64,000 nucleotides of DNA. Source: Ypsolopha sequella. Its lineage: Eukaryota; Arthropoda; Insecta; Lepidoptera; Ypsolophidae. This document shows, one piece after another, positions 1-9,865 of the stretch. Positions within the stretch are counted from its first letter, which is position 1; each line of letters starts with the position of its first letter. A model generated the notes under the pieces. It was not told the DNA's origin. It saw nothing but the letters and a program-made list of their open reading frames with translations, and searched no databases. Where the stretch lies: the NCBI GenBank assembly GCA_934047225.1, contig OW203986.1, positions 21,889,221 to 21,953,220 of the forward strand. The letters run 5' to 3'. The position numbers were made by a program, and so were the translations under genes.

Positions 1-1672
1 TTTACACCATGTATAAGGCAATCTCAAGAGACTATGACACGAGGACGTTATTATATAAAACACAATAAATATTACAGCTAGTAAAGTGAGTGTACCTAAC
101 GAAGCGTCAAAGAAACTCTACCCGAGGCGCTCAGACAACCCGTCCTACAAACTTAGACAGCTCTTGTTGCTGGAGAAATTAAGGTTACATTTGAACAAGA
201 AGGTGGCTTTGACGAACAAACAGACCGCCCCATTCGAATTCACGTCAAGTCGACGTATATTTGTAATTCAACACGGGGATCCCGCGCCATACGCAAGTAT
301 TGTTTCACCTGCGGGGCTCGGTGCAACCGTCTAACTGGTCTGCTTTATGGTTCGCAATTGGGTCCGTGAGAAACACAACAGAGCCAGAATGACCAAATGA
401 ATTCTTGGCTTAGTAAAGCGGCTAGTAATTAAAGACAAACATTCGTCGGATTGTAAAGCAATTGTGTGAACTGGTTCAAAACCACAGAATTCCAAGCTTT
501 CGTGTAGCACACAAGATGCATGTTAGAAATTTAGGGGCGAATCTCAATTTCGGCTAGTACAAGCGGAGGTAAGCTGTGTAAACCCGGTGTTGAGACGACG
601 ACGGGCATCGTCGTCCGAGGAGAGGCTCTTCATTAGGGCAAGGGGCGGTGAGAGGGGCGAAGCGGGATGGAGCGGGGCGGAGCGGAGCGATGGCTTTATG
701 GGACAATTTGCATTTACACGAGCACAAGCACGGATTACGCTCGCACTTATCCTCTGCCGAAATGAGCTTGAGCCGCGCGGCGCCCATCGCCACTGAACAA
801 GTCTTTGTTTATATCCAGCTGAATTTTTCACCCGCCATTTGTTTTGACGGGCCATTTCTAAAACACGAAGGTTTTCAGCCCGAAAATGCTTTACGACGGG
901 CTTTTTTGTGAGTGTTTTGGATTTTCTTTCCGCGAGCGCTTTTTTGATGATTACGTATGCTATATCCATTAGGTTCGGACGGAACTGTTTACTTTTTGCT
1001 GTAATTCTAAGCCACGGTATTTATTCGCAGAGTTTCATAAAATATTAAAGAGTCCAAACGTCGCGTCGAATTTTGGCTAACGCTCAGTGCTTTTGACAAA
1101 AAATGTCACTTTGATGAATTGGGGAATAAAGAAAATCGGGTGAACTAAAACGCTAGCTAACAAAGCGGCTAAACCGCACTGGGTGAATTTAATTCGTATA
1201 ACCTAGTAGTTGACCCAGTTTCGCATAACAACCTTTGAATCACTCTGACAAAGCATGTCGTCGATGCAGAGCATAATGCCTCGCCTATCCAACAGAGCCT
1301 CAATTTAGGGCCCGCATCAGCCTATCGACAGATCCGTCGGAGAACAACGAAGGAACTATGCTGGCAGTATCATGCCAGTATTTATGAAGCCCGTAGTCCG
1401 AGTTTATTGAATCTGATGATCGAAACTGCCAATTTACTTGGAAATAGTTGGTTCTATAGACAATCCAACAGCATGCTAACATTAGAGGATTAAAAACTAA
1501 ATTGAAGATTTTTGTGAAAATGATTGTAAAATATTAAAAATATGAGTACAACTATGTATATAGAAGAGGAAATAGGCATATAAGCAACATACATATACTA
1601 CGCGACAGGTGGGAATGCGGGCAATTTCATACTGATATGTATGTGGGAGAGTACATACAGAACAGAACGCCC
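1..1672. other. unassigned stretch, no gene recognised
   Basis: I see no recognisable gene or repeat here. A GC-rich block at about 590-800 is open in several frames on both strands, which is what low-stop GC-rich sequence does by chance. The longest frames give low-complexity products rich in Arg, Ser and Pro with no known motif, so none is annotated. Confidence 0.5.
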
Positions 1673-2052
1673 ACGGCTGATGGAGAGGGTCGATGGAAGG
1701 ATCAACGACCATGGCTGATGGAGAGGGTCGATGGAAGGATGAACGACCACGGCTGATGGAGAGGGTCGATGGAAGGATGAACGACCACGGCTGATGGACA
1801 GGGTCGATGGAAGGATGAACGCCCACGGCTGATGGAGAGGGTCGATGGAAAGATAAACGCCCACGGCTGACGGAGAGGGTCGATGGAAGGATGAACGCTC
1901 ACGGCTGATGGAGAGGGTCGATGGAAGGATGAACGCCCCTGGCTGATGGAGAGAGTCGACGGAAGGATGAATGCCTACGGCTGATGGAGAGGGTCGATGA
2001 AAAGATGAACGCCCACGGCTGATGGAGAGGGTCGATGGAAGGATGAACGCCC
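1673..2052. repeat. 38-bp minisatellite, 10 tandem copies
   Basis: Ten head-to-tail copies of a 38-bp unit begin with ACGGCTGATGGAGAGGGTCG. Unit starts fall at 1673, 1711, 1749, 1787, 1825, 1863, 1901, 1939, 1977 and 2015. Copies differ by point changes, for example GACCAC versus GCCCAC before the unit start, and no length change is seen. Because 38 is not a multiple of 3, all three minus-strand frames stay open and give Ser/His/Pro-rich periodic peptides; these are a product of the repeat, not genes. The array lies directly after the minus-strand non-LTR fragment at 2079-2330, so it may be tandem repeats in that element's 3' region. Confidence 0.95.
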
Positions 2053-2078
2053 ACTCCCGCCATGTCGCATACATATAA

Positions 2079-2330
2079 TCACGGCTGTCTCCCAGAGGGA
2101 TAGGCAGATACTTCAGGTTTCCATCTGCTATGATCCTGACTCACCTCTTTCACCTCTTCCACATCCATCAATATAGTCATACAAGCTCTTCTATTCCGGG
2201 TACTTTTGACATTGGCCTTCTTCAATATGGTACCAATTTGGTCAGCATACGTCCTTCTAGAGCGGGCATCTCTAGCTTCGACTTGCGCACCATAAATTTC
2301 TTTCGTCACTCTACTTTCATACATCCTCTA
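2079..2330 (-). pseudogene. C-terminal fragment of a non-LTR retrotransposon ORF
   Basis: The minus-strand frame encodes about 80 residues containing KSTRNRRACMTILMDVEEVK, followed by SAYPSG just before the stop at 2079. I recognise this as the C-terminal tail, downstream of the reverse transcriptase domain, that recurs in many lepidopteran non-LTR retrotransposon proteins. The endonuclease and reverse transcriptase domains are missing, so this is a 5'-truncated copy, the normal outcome of aborted target-primed reverse transcription. A more decayed fragment with the same LM-V-E-KEV-QD-SR pattern lies at 59976-60066. The clade (RTE, CR1 or Jockey) is not settled by so short a piece. Confidence 0.65.
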
Positions 2331-2520
2331 GTATGTTTTTCGCATACAAGCGACATACTTAAAAACCAAAAGTTGGAAATAAAAGAGCCTGTATGATTCA
2401 ATTCATGAACTTTCACAAACATTTCTACATGTATTATTCTAAGTAGCCAGAGACTGCATACCTACTGCGATTGTCACCACGTTAAACGATGCATATTTTC
2501 CAACTGAGACCAGCAAGAAA

Positions 2521-2648
2521 ATACAAGACAAATTTATACTCTTAATTGTACACCAAAATAAACAAAACAGGTAAAAGAACAAACTTATAAAAGAAGGTAA
2601 CAATTGGCGGCCTTATCACTGACAGTGATTTCTTCCAGACAACCTTTG
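2521..2648 (-). repeat. 3' tail of a non-LTR retrotransposon (copy R1)
   Basis: Read on the minus strand this runs from CCCAAAGGTTGTCTGGAAGA through AAGGCCGCCAATTGTTACC to GGTGTACAATTAAGAGTATA. The same series occurs at 5634-5757 (+) and 50118-50236 (-). The common end, GGTGT-CAATAAAGA followed by a short pentamer-like tail, fits the 3' untranslated end and polyadenylation signal of a non-LTR element. No coding part is attached. Confidence 0.6.
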
Positions 2649-2786
2649 GGAAATTAATTGTTGGAAAAAATACCGCGAAGATGGTGCATAAAATAAATAA
2701 TAATTACTAAATGGACAGCCTAAAATAAATACACAAGTATGACATTGTACATACAAATACTTAGAATACGATAAATATACACACTA

Positions 2787-2959
2787 CTTAATTAAATATT
2801 TTTAAAAATGCTTTATGTCGACTCCTCGGTGGGGTCGTCATATACTTATTTGAAATTGGTTAGAAAAAAAGTATATGTCATATAATATTCTTCTATTCGC
2901 CTGATGACGATCCCACTGAGGAGCCGAAATATAGCGTTTTTTAAAAATATTTAATTAAG
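2787..2959. mobile_element. inverted-repeat MITE flanked by TA
   Basis: The two ends form an imperfect inverted repeat of about 55 bp. The left arm is at 2787-2840 and starts CTTAATTAAATATTTTTAAA; the right arm is at 2905-2959. Both contain the CTCCTCGGTGGGGTCGTCAT / ATGACGATCCCACTGAGGAG pair. TA flanks both sides (2785-2786 and 2960-2961), as expected for a Tc1/mariner-mobilised element. There is no coding capacity. Confidence 0.8.
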
Positions 2960-2961
2960 TA

Positions 2962-3736
2962 ATTATATCTATACAAAGTACAGAATACAAAAAATACAAA
3001 TCCCATATACGGTATTTGGTAAAAAATATTTTATTGACATATTAAATATAAATAATATAATACGTAAACCAAAAGTAAATAAATAATACTAGCAGAAGTT
3101 TTACGAAGAAAGAAAAGTAATCTTTTGAAGACAGGCAACGACGGCACGGAGCACGCGTATATAAATGAGTATGAACATTTTGAAATCCTTTTTCATCTGC
3201 ACCCTTGGACTAAAGTTTATTCGTCCAAGTCTGCACCACATCCATAATTTTGCTTTTCTATTCCATGATACTGCACAAGTAATGTACCTATTATTTGCCA
3301 GGCGGTCGCTCTTTCATACGTAGCCATTACAGGGAAAATTGCTAATAAGCGATAAAATTTGATCAACTTGCCCTATTTTACTACCAGCCTAATTATGTTG
3401 AGCAGATATAATTTAAACCCATTTCTATTATAGTCTGCACATGACTATATTATGTATACTATATAATATAATTTATATTATTATAAATATATTTGTGAAA
3501 TTCTCAAACGCTCCTTTTTTATTTAGTAAAAAATCATGTTTAACAGGCACGATTTATCACCTTGCGTGATCCTTATCTTTGGCATCGCTCAGTACCTCAT
3601 TTTATTTCGGCTTCATAACGTTTTTATTTGAGATTATGATCTGAATAATTTTCACTAGAATTTCGCAAGAAACAACGACATCGCTATTTTATGTTTAACA
3701 ACGCAATATTGTCGTCATACTAACAAGTTTTATATT
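2962..3736. other. unassigned AT-rich stretch
   Basis: No gene or repeat recognised. The part at 3405-3490 is almost pure A/T with short self-complementary runs. Confidence 0.5.
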
Positions 3737-4443
3737 AAAAAAAACCGGCCAAGTGCGAGTCAGACTCGCGTACCTAGGTTTCCGTATTGTGGATGATAAA
3801 TTTAATTTTGTCATTTTCCTGTAATCTTTACGTAACACATATTACCATAATTTTTTTCATATTTTTTGGTCCTCCAGTTTAGAAGATAAGAGGAGGGACA
3901 TGCAATTTTTCATGGTTTTTCAAGGATTTCTCAAAATAGATGCAATTAAGTATAGCCAAAATATTGTATTTTTATCAACTATTTTTTTATTTATTTTACT
4001 TCTTTTTTTATATTTCTTATTTGAGCTCAATTTTTTTTAATCGCTATAGTTTTCCTGTAATTGGCCAGATATGCTCTGTGTCCTGATTTTTTTATGTTTT
4101 TCGGTCTACTAGTTTCGGGGATAAAGGGGGAGACACATACATATTTTTTGTAATTTTTTAAAGATTTCTCAAAACCAAAAAAAATATTAACCTAAAAAAA
4201 TTTTTAGGTTAATATTTTTTATTTTTCTCACTTTTGTTTTAGAAATATTTAGAACAATTTCAAATTTTTCATGTTTTTTTTACACCTTGATATGTGGGAA
4301 AATTAATGCAATTTTTGTGCCAAATTTCATGTATATATCTTTAACGGTGCTAAAGTTATAAGGCTGTGACATACGGACAGACGGACAAAGGAGTCTCACC
4401 ATAAAGGTTCCTTTTGTACCTTTTAGGTATGAAACCCTAAAAA
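3737..4443 (+). repeat. dispersed lepidopteran repeat, CCGGCCAAGTGCGAGTC family (copy K1)
   Basis: It starts AAAACCGGCCAAGTGCGAGT near 3741 and ends with ACGGACAGACGGACAAAGGA and a worn GGTTCC-TACC-TTTAGG-ACCCTAAAAA end. The same ends in the opposite orientation bound 48048-48626 and 48924-49226. From memory this is one of the commonest repeats of lepidopteran genomes. Its transposon class is not clear from these copies: the ends do not show a clear target duplication and there is no ORF. A perfect hairpin lies inside at 4179-4220. Confidence 0.75.
4179..4220. repeat. perfect 20-bp-arm hairpin
   Basis: AAAAAATATTAACCTAAAAA at 4179-4198 is followed by two bases and then its exact reverse complement at 4201-4220. 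It lies inside repeat K1 and is absent from copies K2 and K3, so it arose within this copy or is a small insertion. It is very AT-rich and near-cruciform. Confidence 0.9.
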
Positions 4444-4759
4444 GGCTAGACTATTTGAATTATGTTTTAATTGCTAGCCAAACGTTCGCACGTCTACAAT
4501 TTTAATTCGCTTGATTATTTTTACCGTCTGGCACACGCCATTTGATTGGCGGATTGGATATTCGCGTCATTCTGATTGACCCTTTAGTGCCTATCCAAAA
4601 GGTTGACGTTGTAAGGTTAATGGTTGGATTTGATCAACGTCATTTTTCAATCGTTTTAAATAAAAAATAAAAAAGATATGCTGTAAATTTTTCTATAACA
4701 CACAATCATCAATACATACATCCCATCTTTCTACATACCTACTATCTATAGTATTGTGA
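4444..4759. other. unassigned stretch
   Basis: No recognisable feature. Confidence 0.5.
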
Positions 4760-5116
4760 TGGCCTGCACCCACAAAGATACGTACGAGTGAAGCGACCCA
4801 GCATTACCTATGCATTGAACGATTATTCAGAACAGCTCGCAAGCACCTCAATGGCCAGGATGCAATGGATGTTCCATACAGATCTTTCTCGCGCTCAGTG
4901 CAGAAAGGGTATAAACGTCAAAACAGTACAAGGAAAACGAGCAATCTGGCTGAGTGGCTTGGTGATGTATAGCAGCAACTAGCAGCAACTATCCGGCAAA
5001 CTGTTGCAGTTGAGAGACGTAACAGTTTTTCAATCTCGATACAAATGGTGCAACATTTACAACAAGCTTAGACGGAGCATTGTGCAGCTGTTGCCTTTAA
5101 GAAGGCTCATAGTTAA
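4760..5116 (+). pseudogene. decayed coding-like stretch, origin unknown
   Basis: Reading from 4760 in one frame gives 118 codons broken only by two in-frame stops (TAG 4970-4972 and TAG 5069-5071) before TAA at 5114-5116. The translation has ordinary protein composition, with Arg/Lys/Gln-rich stretches such as YRSFSRSVQKGYKRQNSTRK and a Gln/Val-rich helix-like end (QLAATIRQTVAVERRNSFSI). It has no low complexity, unlike chance frames nearby. There is no ATG in frame before it. AGCAGCAACT is duplicated in tandem at the first stop (about 4971-4990). I do not recognise the family. It could be the worn C-terminal part of a transposon accessory protein or of a retrocopied host gene. Confidence 0.35.
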
Positions 5117-5633
5117 AGTTTCACTAAGTATTGTTCATGCCTACTCTAAAATGATTCAGCCTATGACTGAATAAATACATTAACTATACATTTTCAACGA
5201 AAAACCAAAGAAGGGGTTATTTGGAAATTAGTCAGGGGAATATTTCCTAAATTGCCTGAAAAGGTTAGATCACACGCCTTACTGAAATGCCGCAGCTGTA
5301 ACAAACGGGCTAGACACAGGTGTTGCTTTATTGAAAAAGGATAAATGATACCCTTTGTTTTATTTTTTATAGTGATTTGAGGGCGGTGAGCCTTTTAGAG
5401 GTGAGGATAACATGTTTTTATTCATATTTTTGTATTTGTCTTGACAAATGGTAATTTTATGTTTGTTTTTCAAAGAAAGTTTTTGTATAGTTTCGACGAG
5501 CAGATAAGGAAAAAAGTCACTGTAATTATTATGTGCTAATTCAATTACGAGCGGCGACTGACTATAATTGTATCTATTTATGTGTACACCGTCTCTACAC
5601 ATTGTTTACTTTCTTATAAGAGTTCCTCCATCC

Positions 5634-5757
5634 AAAGGTTGTCTGGAAGAAATCGCTTTTTAGTGATAAGACCGCCAATTGTACCCTACTTCTAGTTTAT
5701 AAATTGTCTATTTACTTTGTTTTTGGTGTGCAATAAAGAATATTGTATTGTATTGCA
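5634..5757 (+). repeat. 3' tail of a non-LTR retrotransposon (copy R2)
   Basis: The sequence reads AAAGGTTGTCTGGAAGAAAT, then GATAAGACCGCCAATTGTAC, then GTGTGCAATAAAGAATATTG, and ends in the repeated tail TATTGTATTGTATTG. It matches R1 and R3 in reverse. The AATAAA signal followed by a short tandem tail supports a non-LTR 3' end, and a microsatellite-like tail rather than poly(A) is typical of the RTE clade. The part upstream is not recognisably coding. Confidence 0.65.
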
Positions 5758-8700
5758 CCAAGTAACTATTTTACATAATAGTTACTCTTTATATTTATTA
5801 CAATAAAAAACAGTAATAACAACTTACCTAAGTATGGGGAGCAGCTGGATGTTATAACGTTTGACGTTGTAGTAACATGGACCCAATTTCCAATTCAAAC
5901 TACCCTCATATCTGAAACAAAAACAACACGAAATTAATAAAGACACACCAGAAAACCAACCCAAAACGTTTCCAATTTATGTCTGTTAAGAGTTTGATTA
6001 AAAATAAATCGGTTCCGCACAATAAATGAAAATTATAGCTTTACATTTGTTACGTATTTAACCCGTAAAGTTTATTATCTTTTTGGGGTAACCATTACGT
6101 GGGGTAATGGTGACCGGCTCTTGGTTCATAAAAGTAGACCTTCATAAACAAGCAATATCTCTTTTATGGATTCTCATAATTCGTTTTCTGTCTCATTTCT
6201 TCGGCATGAAAGAAAAACATGCCAAATTTGTTTCCGATATTGATACTGTTTGCAAATGCTCTAAAACGTGAATTTCATTTTTCAAAGCAATTTTCTAGAG
6301 AGTTTTAAGAGTTAAAAGTATGGAAGATCCTAATTCAGTTATTTATTATAAAAGTACGCTACGCAATTTTCATAACAGTTTTAGGAATATGTGAAAATTT
6401 GTACACGTTTAATTAGGCCTCGTCTGTACAAAATTAAAAATAGAGTTTATCGAATAAATAAATTGCATTGTTTTAAAGTTGTCACTGAAATAAATCTTGA
6501 TTCGGGTCGCGTTCTTAAAGAAAATCCCACCGCTGCTACATAGAACCTTCGCTTGTTTGTACCCATTTTCCTCAAGTCCCATTTGTATCTAAATAAAACG
6601 ACTACTGTCTAGCAAAAGTCAAACGCTACCCGCATCCCTTCGGACATCAGCTGTAAAACTTCCTCGTTCGGAAACAAAACGGTCCAAAGCGAAACGTGCG
6701 GAAAAGTCGAAGTCACAGATGGCGCAGGTGCCCCAGATCGGGGCAACTCGGGCCTCTAATCAGGCGGAAATGTGTTCTCGAACATACCGGCCGAGCCGTT
6801 TCGACCCCTCCACCTCGAGTTACCCCCTTCGGTCATCCTCTGGGCTTGCGTCCTCCTGGACCCCAATTCTGCTGAAATCTTCTGAAATATTTTTAACTAA
6901 ATGTGATCGGTAAATCTGTATTAATATACAGATATAGAATATAATTATATTTCTACTAATTTTCGCAAGAAAAACACAGATATGTAAACCTACATGCGTA
7001 ATAATCGTCGGTGATTAGTGGGTATACAAGTGTTTGACTTTTCAATTGACTTTTGAAACACTTTAACACCTATTCACGCCATGGTTACGTTACTCGCAGA
7101 TAAATACACTTATAAATATACATACATACATACTTTAGTTACAGACTATAACTTTTCATATTTTACTTGTCATTGCAAGGTAAATGTATTAATATTTTAA
7201 TATTTGTTCCTCGAGAATAACCCCCCAATATCTGTCCACCTGAATGCAGGAGAAGACGCCAATGAAATTTGAATAGAGTTAACGTTCGGTCAATCCTAAT
7301 CTCACCTGAGAAGTTTGGATTCTGTTTCGCGTCAATAAGTGCTTTATTCATCTTATTGTACCCGGCCACGAATATCTCTTTATAGCGGACAATGAAAAAG
7401 AGCCCAAGATAAACTTTGATATAAAAGAAAAAGGTATTACAAAAAAACTTGAATAAGCTCTCTTACATTCAATTTAACAAACCAGGGTTACATCACTGAC
7501 TTGAATTAATGTAGTGCGTCAGACAAAAAGCCGGGGTCATTCCGTTCTTATCTTGGAGAAAGCGAGTCTTGAAGCGAGTCGGCTGAGACCACGCGCCGAT
7601 ATGCCCGGATAAAGTGGGCATTCTTTAGTTTTCATTACGGATAACAACAGCTCGTTACAACAGAGATCTTCTTAAACCTTTTGACATTTCGCTAAAAGGT
7701 TCATTTCAGCTGATTAATGTTGTAATTCCTCCAGTTGCGCGGACAAAAAAAGACTCTCCAAGCATTTATTCGGTGACGGCTAGTGAGCAAGAGAAAAATG
7801 GTCGGGAATTTATCTGAGCGGTGTATCGTAGCAGAGCGGCCGAGGGGCATCTATTTTAATAGTCGTACTGCTTTAGTTAAAACAGAGAATGTTGAAACTT
7901 TGCACGGAAACCAAAAAGTCGACCGTTAAATTTCGCTTCTGAAAACCGTGGCGCCCAAAAGCTGTCCCGTCCCGGCTGACTTTGTTTCAAACTAGGCGAG
8001 AGTAAAATGGCCGAGACTAATGTTATGCAAAACATCAATGAACATGCATCAAATAGGATCGTGCGAAAAAGCAGCGGGGTGTCAAATTGAGGGTATACTC
8101 TTGTTACATTGAATGTGTATTTTGTCTATGGACATAAACATAAACAATGGTTAAAATAGGGACCACCCTCGTATGTAACACGTTTAATTGCGTTGAAACC
8201 GACAATCGATCGACGTTAGATAAACGCTCAAACCGCTTGTTTGGGGGACCAACCGCAGGGATGTTATATGTCTTTATTATGGTCAATAATAATAGAATAG
8301 CCCAGCGTGAAGCGGGGTGCATTAATCAGTCGTTATTAGACAAAATTTAAACGCTATACCGAAGTAACGACATGAAAACTTAAATTCAATTCCATATTTA
8401 AAAAGTTCCAGTAAAAGCACCTTTTACATTGCAAACTAGAATTCCAGCTCATTAGTGCTAAGAATTTCCTTTAACATTAACACTGAAAAAAGACCCAGCA
8501 GATTAATTCGAGTTTTACTTTTGTAAATTTTTCAGAGCGCCGGTAACGAGGTAACTTGCCGTGCCTAACCAAGTTACGCGATGCAACGAGTTTCGACGCT
8601 TTTGAAATCTCCTGTAGCTGTACATTAATTTTCTTTGGAAAAGTCTTTAAATTTCCATCACTTTTTTGAAATCTCCGTCTTTAAAATCCTTTACCGTGTG

Positions 8701-9461
8701 AAACTAGTTGCGCTGACAATTTTATTAAAATCACGAGTACAAGCTTTAAAGTTTTATTAAAATTGAAAGAGCTTTTTACGTTCGCTCCGAGTTTAAGTAT
8801 TTTCTAAGTCACTTTCTGTTGTAGTTTGTGTGGGCGTGGCCTTATTTATTCACGTCCCATTGTCACCTTTACCCGGGCTTAGGGCATTTCCTATGTGGAA
8901 CAGGTAGTTCTTTATCCACTTTATTGACAAAACCCGGAGTTTACGACACAAGGCTTCGGAAAATAACATAATCTTATACGTCGTAAACTGAAGTACTTAC
9001 TACGATGTAAACTTAGTATTTTTTCTTTTATAGACCTTTAACCTAACTTCAAAGTAGGCGTTTTATTCAAGAAACGACTTGTTAGAAGTAATAAAACTTA
9101 AGCTTTGTAAACATTTAATTTCTCAACCCGAAAATAAATCCACTCAAGCTAAGTTATGTGCATAAATTGTAAGACACCTCGCTCGCAGCTCAGACGTCTA
9201 AAAAGGATGTTTTTTTTAATCAAAATAAGTGGCACTAACATTGTAAAGTAACATCAGACGTCAAAACATCAGATTGTATTCTCGGAAAACAGAACATAGT
9301 CCGAATACCGAGAAACAACACGATAGTCCGTCCGTTCCATCTTAATAACTCTTATTGGAACGACGGCATGTAATTACGCACCTGTATTTATTTATGTGGC
9401 ATAACTAAGTAGGTAGGTAGTAGGTTTTGAAATCTGGCTTTAAATAGAACATAAATTTCAA
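5758..9461. other. long stretch without recognised gene
   Basis: No exon, RNA gene or repeat copy could be identified. A frame at 6719-6913 (64 codons) has no known motif and was not called. The block at about 7500-8110 is somewhat richer in GC than its surroundings and has no similarity to the repeats of this window. Confidence 0.5.
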
Positions 9462-9865
9462 GGCGATATGTAAAAAATTAGAGGTGCTTCTTTTTTGTGT
9501 ATTTCATTAAATACACGGAAAATTTTAATAAATTTCTGGCATTTTGACCATATAATCGAGGGTTTTGAAATTGGAAAACATGTTTGGACAAATTTTCCTC
9601 GATAGAAATAATTGTTGAAGTGAGGTCTTCAAACACACTTTTTCTCCTCGTTTGACGAATAGGAATACAGAACTCAAACATATTTTATTAGGTGTGTTTC
9701 AACAATATCCAGAGATTTGATATTTGAAATTTTGCTAGCTATTTTAGTTTTTTTATAAAAATTATAAAACTAACATTTTTCGCTTTCGCCCTGAATCCGT
9801 CCCTCTTGCACTGAGCGTGTTTTCACTTGGAGTGACAGTGACAAAAATAAAATTCGCATAGCCTC
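9462..9865 (+). mobile_element. GGCG-ended non-autonomous element (copy C1)
   Basis: It starts GGCGATATGTAAAAAATTAG and ends near TTCGCATAGCCTC next to TTAA (9866-9869). The left target copy is worn (TCAA). Internal landmarks are CTCGATAGAAATAATTGTTG, CTTCAAACACACTTTTTCTC and GAATCCGTCCCTCTTGCACT. The same landmarks recur in C2 (47670-48668) and C3 (58825-59200), and more distantly in the B copies. There is no transposase. The small minus-strand frames in C1 and C3 give similar peptides only because they are copies of one element. Confidence 0.75.

Noticed and set aside
86..334. 82-codon plus-strand frame
   Set aside because: It begins at GTG, shows no recognised motif, and has no promoter, splice or conservation evidence.
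544..969. Overlapping open frames on both strands (up to 141 codons) in a GC-rich block
   Set aside because: GC-rich DNA has few stops; the frames overlap on both strands, products are low-complexity Arg/Ser/Pro-rich, and there is no domain or splice context.
1497..2074. Minus-strand frames of 66 to 158 codons with periodic Ser/His/Pro peptides
   Set aside because: They are translations of the 38-bp minisatellite in its different frames.
2079..2324. A host gene for an 80-residue protein
   Set aside because: The motif pattern is that of the C-terminal tail of non-LTR retrotransposon proteins, and a second decayed copy lies at 59976-60066.
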